Assembly: GCF_016101585.1 (NCBI RefSeq)
Contig: NZ_JACFQG010000005.1
Span: 1-64,000 of the forward strand
DNA: 64,000 bases
DNA from: Bifidobacterium polysaccharolyticum
GTDB taxonomy: Bacteria > Actinomycetota > Actinomycetes > Actinomycetales > Bifidobacteriaceae
Reading direction: 5' to 3'
Both the position numbers and the translations under genes were made by a program. Shown piece by piece: positions 28,331-35,321 of this stretch (the stretch's first letter is position 1; every line of letters starts with the position of its first letter). The notes under the pieces were generated by a model. The model did not search any database, was not told the DNA's origin, and saw only the letters and a program-made list of their open reading frames with translations.

Positions 28331-28368
28331 GTGAATGTGTAAAGAACTTCAACCGCGCAAGAAATGCG

Positions 28369-28442
28369 TGGGCCTGGGAGGACTTGAACCTCCGACCTCA
28401 TCCTTATCAGGGATGCGCTCTAACCAGCTGAGCTACAGGCCC
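28369..28442 (-). tRNA. tRNA-Ile (anticodon GAT)
   Basis: A complete 74-base cloverleaf on the minus strand. Acceptor GGGCCTG pairs with CAGGCCC; anticodon arm CATCC-CTGATAA-GGATG with GAT; T arm GGAGG-TTCAAGT-CCTCC. It lies 38 bases upstream of tRNA-Ala in the same direction, so both are likely one transcript. Confidence 0.96.
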
Positions 28443-28486
28443 ATGCCGTGTGACCGAAGAATCACACAAATGGATAGCTTACCATA

Positions 28487-29155
28487 GTGTCCCCTCAAGT
28501 CAATCTCGGCGGCGTCGCGTCGCGTCTTGGCGAAAGAATGGAGGTCATGAGGCGGAAACGGCGTGCGGAACCAGTCCGGTCGGAGCAGCTGGAGATCGGC
28601 GACGAGACGGTTCTGGTCATCAGGAAGCGGATCGTCAACGTCTATCTGCGAGTCAAGCCGCCTGACGGCCATCTGGAAGTGACGGCGCCTCTAAAGCTGA
28701 GCGATGACCAGATTCGTGCCTTTATCGACGGCAAGCGCCGCTGGATCGTAACCACTAGAGAGCGTCTGGCCCGCTCACGCGATGTATACGCCCAGCCTGG
28801 AGCTGATGGTCTGCTGTCGCCAGACCGATCCGAGGCCGAAGCAAAGAGGATTCTTCGTGAGAGGTTGCCCATCCTTCTGGATCGCTGGGTCCCCGTGGTG
28901 GGTCGTCGGCCCGAGCGCATCAGTCTGCGGAAGATGAAAACCCGCTGGGGCTCCTGCACCCCCGCCACTGCCAGCATCCGGCTCAATACCGACCTGGCCT
29001 GGCTGGATCCTGACCTGCTGGAGTATGTGCTGGTTCACGAGCTGACCCACCTCTACGAGCATGGTCACGGGCCCGGCTTCCGCGCGCGGATGGATCGTTA
29101 TATGCCCGACTGGGCTGAGCGCCGTCGTCGGCTCAACCGCTATTTAGCTCTGTAA
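28487..29155 (+). CDS. YgjP-like metallopeptidase domain protein (DUF45)
   Basis: A protein of up to 222 residues of the YgjP/WLM (DUF45) family. The zinc site HELTHLYEHGHGPGF (about residues 185-199) has the HExxH plus the third His of the family. RKMKTRWGSC (about 145-154) is the conserved K-x-R-W-G-S-C block, and ITTRERLAR-type sequence precedes it. Family members are putative zinc proteases, sometimes next to type I restriction genes; function is not well defined. The start is uncertain: GTG 28487, ATG 28538 and ATG 28547 (after GGAGG) are all possible, and the true protein may be 202-205 residues. Confidence 0.88.
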   Translation: MSPQVNLGGVASRLGERMEVMRRKRRAEPVRSEQLEIGDETVLVIRKRIVNVYLRVKPPDGHLEVTAPLKLSDDQIRAFIDGKRRWIVTTRERLARSRDVYAQPGADGLLSPDRSEAEAKRILRERLPILLDRWVPVVGRRPERISLRKMKTRWGSCTPATASIRLNTDLAWLDPDLLEYVLVHELTHLYEHGHGPGFRARMDRYMPDWAERRRRLNRYLAL

Positions 29156-29635
29156 CCTCCGAAGCTTCGACATCTGAAGTCATGATTTCCAGAGTCATGA
29201 TTTCGGGAGCTGTGAACTCGGCGTGATTTCTAAACTTGCACACTGCGAGCCAGTAAATTATGAACCCACAGCATCATTCGTACTGATGAGCTCCGAATCG
29301 GAGCCCCGCTAGGCCATCTCGTACGAAGCAGGATTGGTTTTTTGACGCATCCTTTCGATCCTGATCTAACCTGACTATACGGCCTGATTCAGCCCGATCT
29401 GACTTTGATCTATTTTGACTCAACTAACCTGCCTTTAATTCGTTCCGACCCTGCTCGAGGTTGGTTTAATGCGCCACATTTGTCATCGAAGAACGAAGAG
29501 AGTCTGTCACAGCCCATGCTGGTGCGCTAGCGTTAAAGAAGAAGGGCGATCCTGCAGCAGCTAGGCAAGCTCCCTGCGAACCGGAGGCAAGCGTGGAGTC
29601 AATCCGGGGGAATAAATCATGAAGGAGCGGATGAG
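29156..29635. other. Gap with nested inverted repeats and short degenerate repeats
   Basis: 480 bases without a gene. At 29277-29327 TTCGTAC and GTACGAA enclose a second palindrome, GCTCCGA-A-TCGGAGC (29290-29304), and a TTTTTT run follows ten bases later (29338-29343), so this may act as a terminator for the metallopeptidase gene or as a small structured RNA. A 15-base direct repeat containing AGTCATGATTT occurs near 29178-29205, and 29360-29440 is a loose array of CCTGA/TCTGA-like words. The SDR promoter must lie near 29500-29600. Confidence 0.4.
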
Positions 29636-30403
29636 ATGACGGAATCCAAGAAGACAATCAAGCGTGCCGTGGTGACCGGCGCCTCCAGCGGTATCGGCCA
29701 GGCCAGTGCTCGGGCCTTGGTGGACAAGGGCTGGAAGGTGGTCGGCCTGGCCCGGCGCGAGGACAATCTCAAGGTTCTGGCCGACCAGCTGGGCCAGAAC
29801 TTCACCTATGAGGTCTGCGATGTGACTGACGAGGACTCCACCCAGGCGGCCGTCGATGCCGTTCTCAAGGGCGGACCGGTCAAGGCTCTGGTCAACTGCG
29901 CCGGCGCAGCCTTCGGCAAGGATCCGGTGGCTACCTCCAGCCTGGATGACTGGCGCGGCATGTACGAGCTGAATGTCATCGGCACCCTGCGGGTCATACA
30001 GAAGCTGCTCCCGGCCCTGAAAGAGTCGGAGGGCACGGTCCTGGTCATCTCCTCGACGGCAGGCATCGAGCCCTACGAGGGCGGTGGCGGATACTGCGCC
30101 TCCAAGGCGGCGGAACGGGTCATGGCCCGTATTCTGCGGCTGGAGCTGATTGGCCAGCCAGTGCGCGTGGTAGACATCGCCCCGGGACTGGTCCACACTG
30201 ATGAGTTCTCCCTGAAGCGGTTCGGCGGGGATAGCGACAGGGCCGATGCGGTCTACGCCGGAGTGCCCGACCCGCTGACAGCCGATGACATCGCCGGATG
30301 CGTCACCTGGGCCCTGGAGCAGCCCGACACTGTGGACATCGACCAGATTGTGGTCCGCCCCCGCGCTGAGGGCTCCTACACCAAGCTCTACCGTCGCAGC
30401 TAA
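29636..30403 (+). CDS. Short-chain dehydrogenase/reductase (classical SDR)
   Basis: A 255-residue classical SDR. TGASSGIGQASA (about residues 15-26) is the cofactor-binding glycine motif, NCAGA follows at about 90, Ser in VISSTAG (about 139) and the catalytic YCASK pair (Tyr about 152, Lys about 156) complete the tetrad. Arg in LARRED after beta-2 suggests NADP(H). The closest general type is the YdfG/serine-3-dehydrogenase-like group of NADP-dependent oxidoreductases acting on 3-hydroxy acids, but this is family-level inference. The ATG has AAGGAGCGG upstream. Confidence 0.92.
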   Translation: MTESKKTIKRAVVTGASSGIGQASARALVDKGWKVVGLARREDNLKVLADQLGQNFTYEVCDVTDEDSTQAAVDAVLKGGPVKALVNCAGAAFGKDPVATSSLDDWRGMYELNVIGTLRVIQKLLPALKESEGTVLVISSTAGIEPYEGGGGYCASKAAERVMARILRLELIGQPVRVVDIAPGLVHTDEFSLKRFGGDSDRADAVYAGVPDPLTADDIAGCVTWALEQPDTVDIDQIVVRPRAEGSYTKLYRRS

Positions 30404-30418
30404 GCCTGATAAGGGACC

Positions 30419-30448
30419 GATTCTGTCAAAACTGATTCTGTCAAAACC
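30419..30448. repeat. Tandem 15-bp direct repeat
   Basis: GATTCTGTCAAAAC occurs at 30419-30432 and again at 30434-30447. It follows the SDR gene by 16 bases and precedes a stretch of similar words (GATTCTGGCAGG, GATCTGGCGG) reaching to 30495. It resembles other degenerate intergenic repeats in this window. Confidence 0.8.
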
Positions 30449-30512
30449 GAGTTTGGCAGGTTGATTCTGGCAGGAGCCGGATCTGGCGGAAGTTGAGTCT
30501 TGGCAACTAAGC

Positions 30513-32021
30513 CTATGTGTGCCTGGCGGAAGATAGTCGACCGGGGATAGTGCCCACGGCCACGATGAGCACGGACAGGACCGATCCTGCCAGCACGCCC
30601 AGTAGGGCTGACTCCAGATGCGGGGAACCAGCGAAGGCCAAGTTGGCGATCAGGAAGGACATGGTGAAGCCGATTCCGCAGAGCTGGCAGAGGCCAATCA
30701 TGTTTCCGGTCCTGGAGCCGGCAGGCCGCTGCAGCCCCAGATGACTTGCCAGGTTCACCATGGTCATGATTCCCAAGGGTTTGCCCAAGGCCAGACCCAG
30801 CGTGGCCCCCCAAAAGACCCGGTCCGCCAGCAGTCCGGGTCCCAGCTGATCCAGGGAGATGGACAGCGAGAAGAAGGCGAACACAGGCAGAACCACCAGG
30901 GCGCTCAAGGGTGTCAACAGACGATTCAACTGTTCGGCGGGTGATGATGCCCGGACGTGGCTCGACTCAATCCCAGTCGTTTTGGTCCCAGCTGGATTGG
31001 TTCCAGTCGATTCCGTTCCTGTCGACCTGGTAACAGGGGTCAAGAGACCCATCGCCACTCCCGCCAACACCGGGTGGATCCCAGCCTTGAAGAGGCCGCA
31101 CCACGCCAGCAGACCGCCGGCAAGGGCACCCAGCAGGAACAGCAGCATCAAGGGTCGCCAGAGCCGGCAGAAGCGGCTCGCCGCTCGGACCAGCAGGGCC
31201 CAGACCACAAGGCCGGCCAGGCAGACAAGTAGCCAACTCGGTTGCCCCAAGCTGGAGTAGCCCAAGGCGATCAGCAGGACGCCGACCAGATCGTCGAAGA
31301 TGGCCAGGGTCATCAAAAACGCCTGCAGGGCGGGCCCAGCCTTGGGTAGGAGCAGTTGCAAAGCCGCCAGGGAGAAAGCTACATCGGTGGCCGTTGGGAC
31401 AGCCCAGCCACGCAATCCGACGGGGGAGCCCAGGTTGAGTAGGCAGTAGATCAGAATCGGAACGGCTACGCCGCCCAAAGCGGCCAGCATGGGCAGCAGG
31501 ACCTGCTTGTGGTCGCGCAGAGTGCCCGTGGCAGCCTCCTGGCGCAGGTCAAGACCCATGGTCAGGAAGAATATGGTCAGCAGCACGTCCTGTATCCAGT
31601 CCTTGAGGGAGAGGTTCAGTCCACCGGGCAGGTCCAGAGGGATCCAAGCGGCAAGAGCATTCAGCCCCGGCCCGGTCTCTGGCAGATTGGCCAGGATCAG
31701 CCCGACCAAGGCACAGGCCATCATGAATAGCCCGGTGATCCGGTCGTTTTCAGCCAGCGACGACAGGGCGGCGAAGAAGTTTGAAAGATGGAGTCGTTTG
31801 TGCCGGTCCCTGTCAGATCCGCCCTGCCCACGCTGAGGATTTGATGGTTGGGCATTCGATGGCTTGGAATCCGAGGGCTCGGAATTCAGTTGGGGGTCTG
31901 AGGGTTGGAGGCCCGACTGCCTTGGATTGAACAGTTTAGGATTCTGTTGCGAATCCGAATCGTCGTAATCCTGACGCTGTGGATTGACTGGGAACGCTGG
32001 GAATGTAGGCGTGGGCGGCAT
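30513..32021 (-). CDS. nhaA: Na+/H+ antiporter NhaA with low-complexity extensions
   Basis: A 502-residue NhaA. The core begins after about 78 residues (LSNFFAALSSLAENDRITG) and contains the family blocks DWIQDVLLTIFFLTMGLDLR, WAVPTATDVAFSLAALQLL (around the Asp pair, here ATDVAFSL), MTLAIFDDLVGVLLIALGY (the two ion-binding Asp residues) and LGKPLGIM near the end. NhaA swaps two H+ for one Na+ to control pH and salt. Two oddities: an N-terminal Asn/Ser/Pro/Gln-rich tail (SDPQLNSEPSDSKPSN) and a short repeat insertion between transmembrane parts (TGTESTGTNPAGTKTTG, about residue 335-350). Both would be cytoplasmic or loop regions. It is the gene downstream of dps, separated by that gene's terminator. 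Confidence 0.95.
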   Translation of the reverse strand: MPPTPTFPAFPVNPQRQDYDDSDSQQNPKLFNPRQSGLQPSDPQLNSEPSDSKPSNAQPSNPQRGQGGSDRDRHKRLHLSNFFAALSSLAENDRITGLFMMACALVGLILANLPETGPGLNALAAWIPLDLPGGLNLSLKDWIQDVLLTIFFLTMGLDLRQEAATGTLRDHKQVLLPMLAALGGVAVPILIYCLLNLGSPVGLRGWAVPTATDVAFSLAALQLLLPKAGPALQAFLMTLAIFDDLVGVLLIALGYSSLGQPSWLLVCLAGLVVWALLVRAASRFCRLWRPLMLLFLLGALAGGLLAWCGLFKAGIHPVLAGVAMGLLTPVTRSTGTESTGTNPAGTKTTGIESSHVRASSPAEQLNRLLTPLSALVVLPVFAFFSLSISLDQLGPGLLADRVFWGATLGLALGKPLGIMTMVNLASHLGLQRPAGSRTGNMIGLCQLCGIGFTMSFLIANLAFAGSPHLESALLGVLAGSVLSVLIVAVGTIPGRLSSARHT

Positions 32022-32149
32022 GATGCTCCTGGTCGGGCGGGTAGGGTTCGGTCTTCCATGGCCGACCAGTCTTCCCGGCGTGAGGCAGCGCCCGGCTGTC
32101 TCCCAAGTGCCAATTCTATCCTGAATTCCTGCAGTCTATCTCGGTCAGA

Positions 32150-32196
32150 GAAAATGCCGGCGGCCCCGCACCTTCACGATGCAGGGCCGCCGGCAT
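32150..32196 (-). terminator. Terminator after dps
   Basis: A 13-bp perfect stem (ATGCCGGCGGCCC and GGGCCGCCGGCAT, 32154-32196). On the minus strand it is followed by TTTTCT. It ends the dps transcript before nhaA. Confidence 0.85.
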
Positions 32197-32247
32197 ACCG
32201 CCTATCGGGGGCGGCGATGAGTTCTCAGAACTCAGTAACTCAGTAAC

Positions 32248-32727
32248 TCAGAACAGGTGGCTGCGCATGAACCACTGGAAGTGCTCGAGCTCCTGCACGT
32301 GGTCCTGCAGAATGTTGGAGCTGACGATGTCCAGGTCGTCCAGCTCCTTGATGGCCTCGCGGTCGCGCTTGATGAAGGTGGTGTAGTAGGTGTCCAGGGC
32401 CTTCAGGTAGTCCAGAGCATCCTGGCGGCCGGTCATGGTGATGCCATCCCAGTCGCGGTTCTTCATGATGTCGTCAGGCCGTCCGGCGGGGGAGCCGCCC
32501 AGGGTGGCGATGCGCTCTGCGGTCTCGTCGGCCATGTTCAGGACCGAATCGACCTCGGGGTCCATCATCTCGTGAATGCCGATGAATTCCTTGCCCTTCA
32601 TGTTCCAATGGGCGTGCTTGAGGATCAGGGCAGTCTCCTGTTCCTGGCTCAGACGGCTCTGCAGGATGGCGACGACCTTTTCGCTGGTCGCTTCGTCGAG
32701 TCCCGGTACGGTAAAGTTCAATGCCAT
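32248..32727 (-). CDS. dps: Dps-family DNA-protection / ferritin-like protein
   Basis: A 159-residue four-helix-bundle protein. The inter-subunit ferroxidase site shows as LKHAHWNMKG (His about 37-40 region) and HEMMDPEVDSVLNMADETAERI (Asp and Glu ligands). The C terminus has VQELEHFQWFMRSH. Dps oligomers (12-mers) store iron using H2O2 as oxidant and protect DNA; here there is no long basic N-terminal tail, so DNA binding is uncertain. AAGGAGCG lies six bases before the ATG. A 13-bp palindrome lies upstream at 32764-32776, a possible operator. Confidence 0.93.
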   Translation of the reverse strand: MALNFTVPGLDEATSEKVVAILQSRLSQEQETALILKHAHWNMKGKEFIGIHEMMDPEVDSVLNMADETAERIATLGGSPAGRPDDIMKNRDWDGITMTGRQDALDYLKALDTYYTTFIKRDREAIKELDDLDIVSSNILQDHVQELEHFQWFMRSHLF

Positions 32728-32763
32728 AATCGCTCCTTAAATATGAAATTATGCCTACGGTCG

Positions 32764-32776
32764 GGTCGGCCCGACC
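32764..32776. promoter_or_regulatory. Possible operator upstream of dps
   Basis: GGTCGG-C-CCGACC is a perfect palindrome with a one-base centre, 37 bases upstream of the dps start. An AT-rich stretch that could hold a -10 box lies between it and the gene. A regulator cannot be named. Confidence 0.3.
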
Positions 32777-33101
32777 TTGTATCTCCAGACTAGAGGAAAA
32801 AGCAAGGAAACGCTTGGATTTTGCGGGAATCAACCAGTGAAATCATTCACGGACCATCGGCTACGCTGACAGTCATTTTTTCTTGACTGGTGTGAGGGCG
32901 GTCACCGGCTGACCGCTAGCCAAGCACTGGCTAGAGGATAGCTGGATTCGGTTAGACGATAGCTAGGCTCTGGTCGCAGTATCGTCTCGGCTCGTGTTGG
33001 ATTGTCGTCTTCCTTCTTAGCTTCGACCAACCTCGGTCAGGTTAGAGCCGGCAAAGCTATCCTCGGTCAAGTCAGTCTCGCTCAGATTAGATCTGGTCCG
33101 G
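32777..33101. other. Gap with degenerate repeats downstream of the CNNM gene
   Basis: No gene. From about 32930 to 33115 the plus strand is built from loosely repeated words such as TCCTCGGTC, CTCGGTCAGGTTAGA, GTCTCGCTCAGATTAG and GATAGCTGGATTCGG, spaced about 15-20 bases. On the minus strand they would read as pentapeptide-like SNLTETDLTED units, but the frame lies outside the CNNM gene and no start is present. I consider it an intergenic repeat tract. Confidence 0.45.
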
Positions 33102-34508
33102 TTATCCTCGGTCCGCTCCTGCTTCGGAATTCGACCTGTCTTCATCCTTCCTGTTCTCACCCTCGTCATCCTCGTCGGCCTCGGCCTCCTGCCGCCGCCT
33201 GACCTCGATGGTCTCGATGCGCCGACCATCCACCTTGGTCACCACCATGTCATACCCGTCATCGGAGTGGATTACGTCGCCCACCTGCCCCATCCGCCCG
33301 GTCTGGGCCAGGAAGTAGCCGGCCAGGGTCTCGTAGGGCCCATCCTCCAGCTCGATCCCGGTCAGGTCCGCGAAGTCCTCGATGGTCATGCCGCCGTCGA
33401 CCGTGGCCACCCCGTTGACGAAGGCGGTCGCCTGGGGATGGGCCGGGTTCTGCTCCTCGGGCAGGTCGTACTCGTCACGGATGTCGCCCACCAGCTCCTC
33501 GGTCATGTCCTCCAGGGTGACGATGCCGTCGGTGCCCCCGTACTCGTCGATGACCACGGCCAGGTGGATGCCCTTCTTGCGCAGCTTCTCCAGGCTGGGC
33601 AGGAGTTTGGAGGTGCCGGGCAGGGCGATGCCGGGCCTGGTCACGTCGGCCACGGTCTTGGCATGGGGATTGCGCACGTCCATCAGATCGCGCACGTGGA
33701 CGAAGCCCAGCACGTCGTCAAAGTCGCGTCCTGTCACCGGGTAGCGCGAGTAGGGCTCATCATGCACGAATTCGACCGCATCCTGCAGCGGCATGTCCCC
33801 GGCGATGAAGACCACGTCGGCCCTGGGGCGCATGACCTCGGCCACGCTGGTTTCTGAGGCATCGAAGACGTCGCCCAGGATCATCCGCTCGTCCTTGCTC
33901 AGGTTGGTGTTGGAGGAGACCAGCATCCGCAGCTCGTCGTCGCTGACCTCGGTGTCGGTCTGCTGGGGGTCGAAGCCCAGGATGCGCACGATGAGGTCGG
34001 TGTTCTTGCCGATCAGCCAGATCAGCGGTCTGCACAGGGTGGTGAAGACATCGATGGCCGGAACGACGGCCCTGGCGATGGCCTCGGTGCGCTGCATGGC
34101 GATCCGCTTGGGCACCAGCTCGGAGATGACGATGGAGCAGTAGGAGATGATCAGGGTCAGGATCACCGTGGTCAGGGTGCCGGCCAGACCCTCGTGCACG
34201 CCCCACCCGGTCAGGACGGGCACCACGTAGGGGGTAATGGATGATGCGCCGAAGGAGGCCGACAGGAAGCCCGTCAGCGTCACGCCGATCTGCACGGCGG
34301 AAAGAAAGGTGTTGGGGTCGCGGGCGATGCGGGCCACCCGGGCGCCGCGCGCGTCCTGTTGCTCCATCTGCTCCAGCTGCGAGCCTCGCAGGGAGACCAG
34401 CGCCAGTTCAGTCCCCGAGAAGACGGATCCGAGCAGGAGAAAGAAGAGAATGAGCAGGATGTTCAGCCATAATGCCATGCCTCTAATGCTAGGGTATGGG
34501 CGCCCCAT
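33102..34508 (-). CDS. CNNM/CorC-type (hemolysin C family) membrane protein with CBS domains
   Basis: A 468-residue protein with the standard layout. Residues about 10-195: DUF21 membrane domain of four helices (LNILLILFFLLLGSVFSGTE, then SELVPKRIAMQR). Residues about 210-330: a CBS pair, with VMRPRADVVFI and FVHDEPYSRYPVTG. Residues about 345-430: CorC/HlyC C-terminal domain, with VDGGMTIEDFADLTG. The last 35 residues are acidic and low in complexity (EADEDDEGENRKDEDRSN). Family members mediate Mg2+ (or Co2+) efflux coupled to Na+; the old haemolysin name is misleading. A start ten codons downstream is also possible; neither has a good ribosome-binding site. Confidence 0.92.
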   Translation of the reverse strand: MGRPYPSIRGMALWLNILLILFFLLLGSVFSGTELALVSLRGSQLEQMEQQDARGARVARIARDPNTFLSAVQIGVTLTGFLSASFGASSITPYVVPVLTGWGVHEGLAGTLTTVILTLIISYCSIVISELVPKRIAMQRTEAIARAVVPAIDVFTTLCRPLIWLIGKNTDLIVRILGFDPQQTDTEVSDDELRMLVSSNTNLSKDERMILGDVFDASETSVAEVMRPRADVVFIAGDMPLQDAVEFVHDEPYSRYPVTGRDFDDVLGFVHVRDLMDVRNPHAKTVADVTRPGIALPGTSKLLPSLEKLRKKGIHLAVVIDEYGGTDGIVTLEDMTEELVGDIRDEYDLPEEQNPAHPQATAFVNGVATVDGGMTIEDFADLTGIELEDGPYETLAGYFLAQTGRMGQVGDVIHSDDGYDMVVTKVDGRRIETIEVRRRQEAEADEDDEGENRKDEDRSNSEAGADRG

Positions 34509-34636
34509 GTGCCCTATGTCACACCCCAGCGGCGAACCTCCGTCTTCCCCATGCAGCGCTTCCTGACTAGCATGAAATACGGAGACAGGTTCGGCTTCAG
34601 GCCGACGTTCCCAATGCTCCCGAAAGGATTTTTTTC

Positions 34637-35200
34637 ATGTCACAGCTTCAGCACGAATTGACTGAGTTCACCACGCAGGCCTACCAGGATAACAAGACCT
34701 TCCCGGTCTCAAAGAAGGATCTGCTGGGCCACTGGTCCCTGCTCTTCTTCTACCCTGCGGACTTCAGCTTCGTCTGCCCCACCGAGCTGGAGGATCTGGC
34801 CAGCAAGTACGAGGACTTCAAGAAGATCGGCTGCGAGATCTACTCCGTCTCCTGCGACACCGAGTTCGTCCACAAGGCCTGGCACGAGGCCAACGAGAAG
34901 ATCGCCAAGGTCCAGTACCCCATGCTGGCCGATCCGACCGCAACCCTGGCCAAGGACCTGCAGACCTACAACGAGGCCGAGGGCAAGGCCGAGCGCGGCG
35001 ACTTCATTCTGACCCCTGAGGGCAAGGTCGTGGCCTACGAGGTCATCTCCTCCAACGTGGGCCGCAACGCCGACGAGCTGCTGCGCCGCGTCCAGGCCTC
35101 CCAGTTCGTCTATGAGCACGGCGATCAGGTCTGCCCTGCCAAGTGGGAGCCCGGCGAGGACACCATCGAGCCCAGCCTGGATCTGGTCGGCCAGCTCTGA
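34637..35200 (+). CDS. ahpC: Alkyl hydroperoxide reductase subunit C (2-Cys peroxiredoxin)
   Basis: A 187-residue typical 2-Cys peroxiredoxin of the AhpC/Prx1 class. The peroxidatic Cys is in FSFVCPTELEDL (about residue 48) and the resolving Cys in DQVCPAKWEPG (about 165). DTEFVHKAWHE and GVYEVI-like strands follow the family. It reduces H2O2, organic peroxides and peroxynitrite and is recycled by the flavoprotein whose gene starts 122 bases downstream on the same strand. AAAGGA lies upstream of the ATG. Confidence 0.96.
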   Translation: MSQLQHELTEFTTQAYQDNKTFPVSKKDLLGHWSLLFFYPADFSFVCPTELEDLASKYEDFKKIGCEIYSVSCDTEFVHKAWHEANEKIAKVQYPMLADPTATLAKDLQTYNEAEGKAERGDFILTPEGKVVAYEVISSNVGRNADELLRRVQASQFVYEHGDQVCPAKWEPGEDTIEPSLDLVGQL

Positions 35201-35321
35201 TCCGCAGCTGCCAACATCGGGAACTCGCCGATCGGAAGCGACCAGGGCGGGTTCCCTTTTCTGTATTCACGACCAGCATTCAAAACCAGCACATCCGTGC
35301 ATTCCTTCGGAAGAGGCATTC

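Noticed and set aside
28133-28342. Plus-strand open frame of 69 codons
   Set aside because: It runs through the tRNA-Ala gene in antisense, and its C-terminal part is only tRNA complement.
28258-28442. tRNA genes as an attachment site of an integrated element
   Set aside because: No integrase is present, and I found no duplicate of a tRNA 3' end on the far side of the restriction island.
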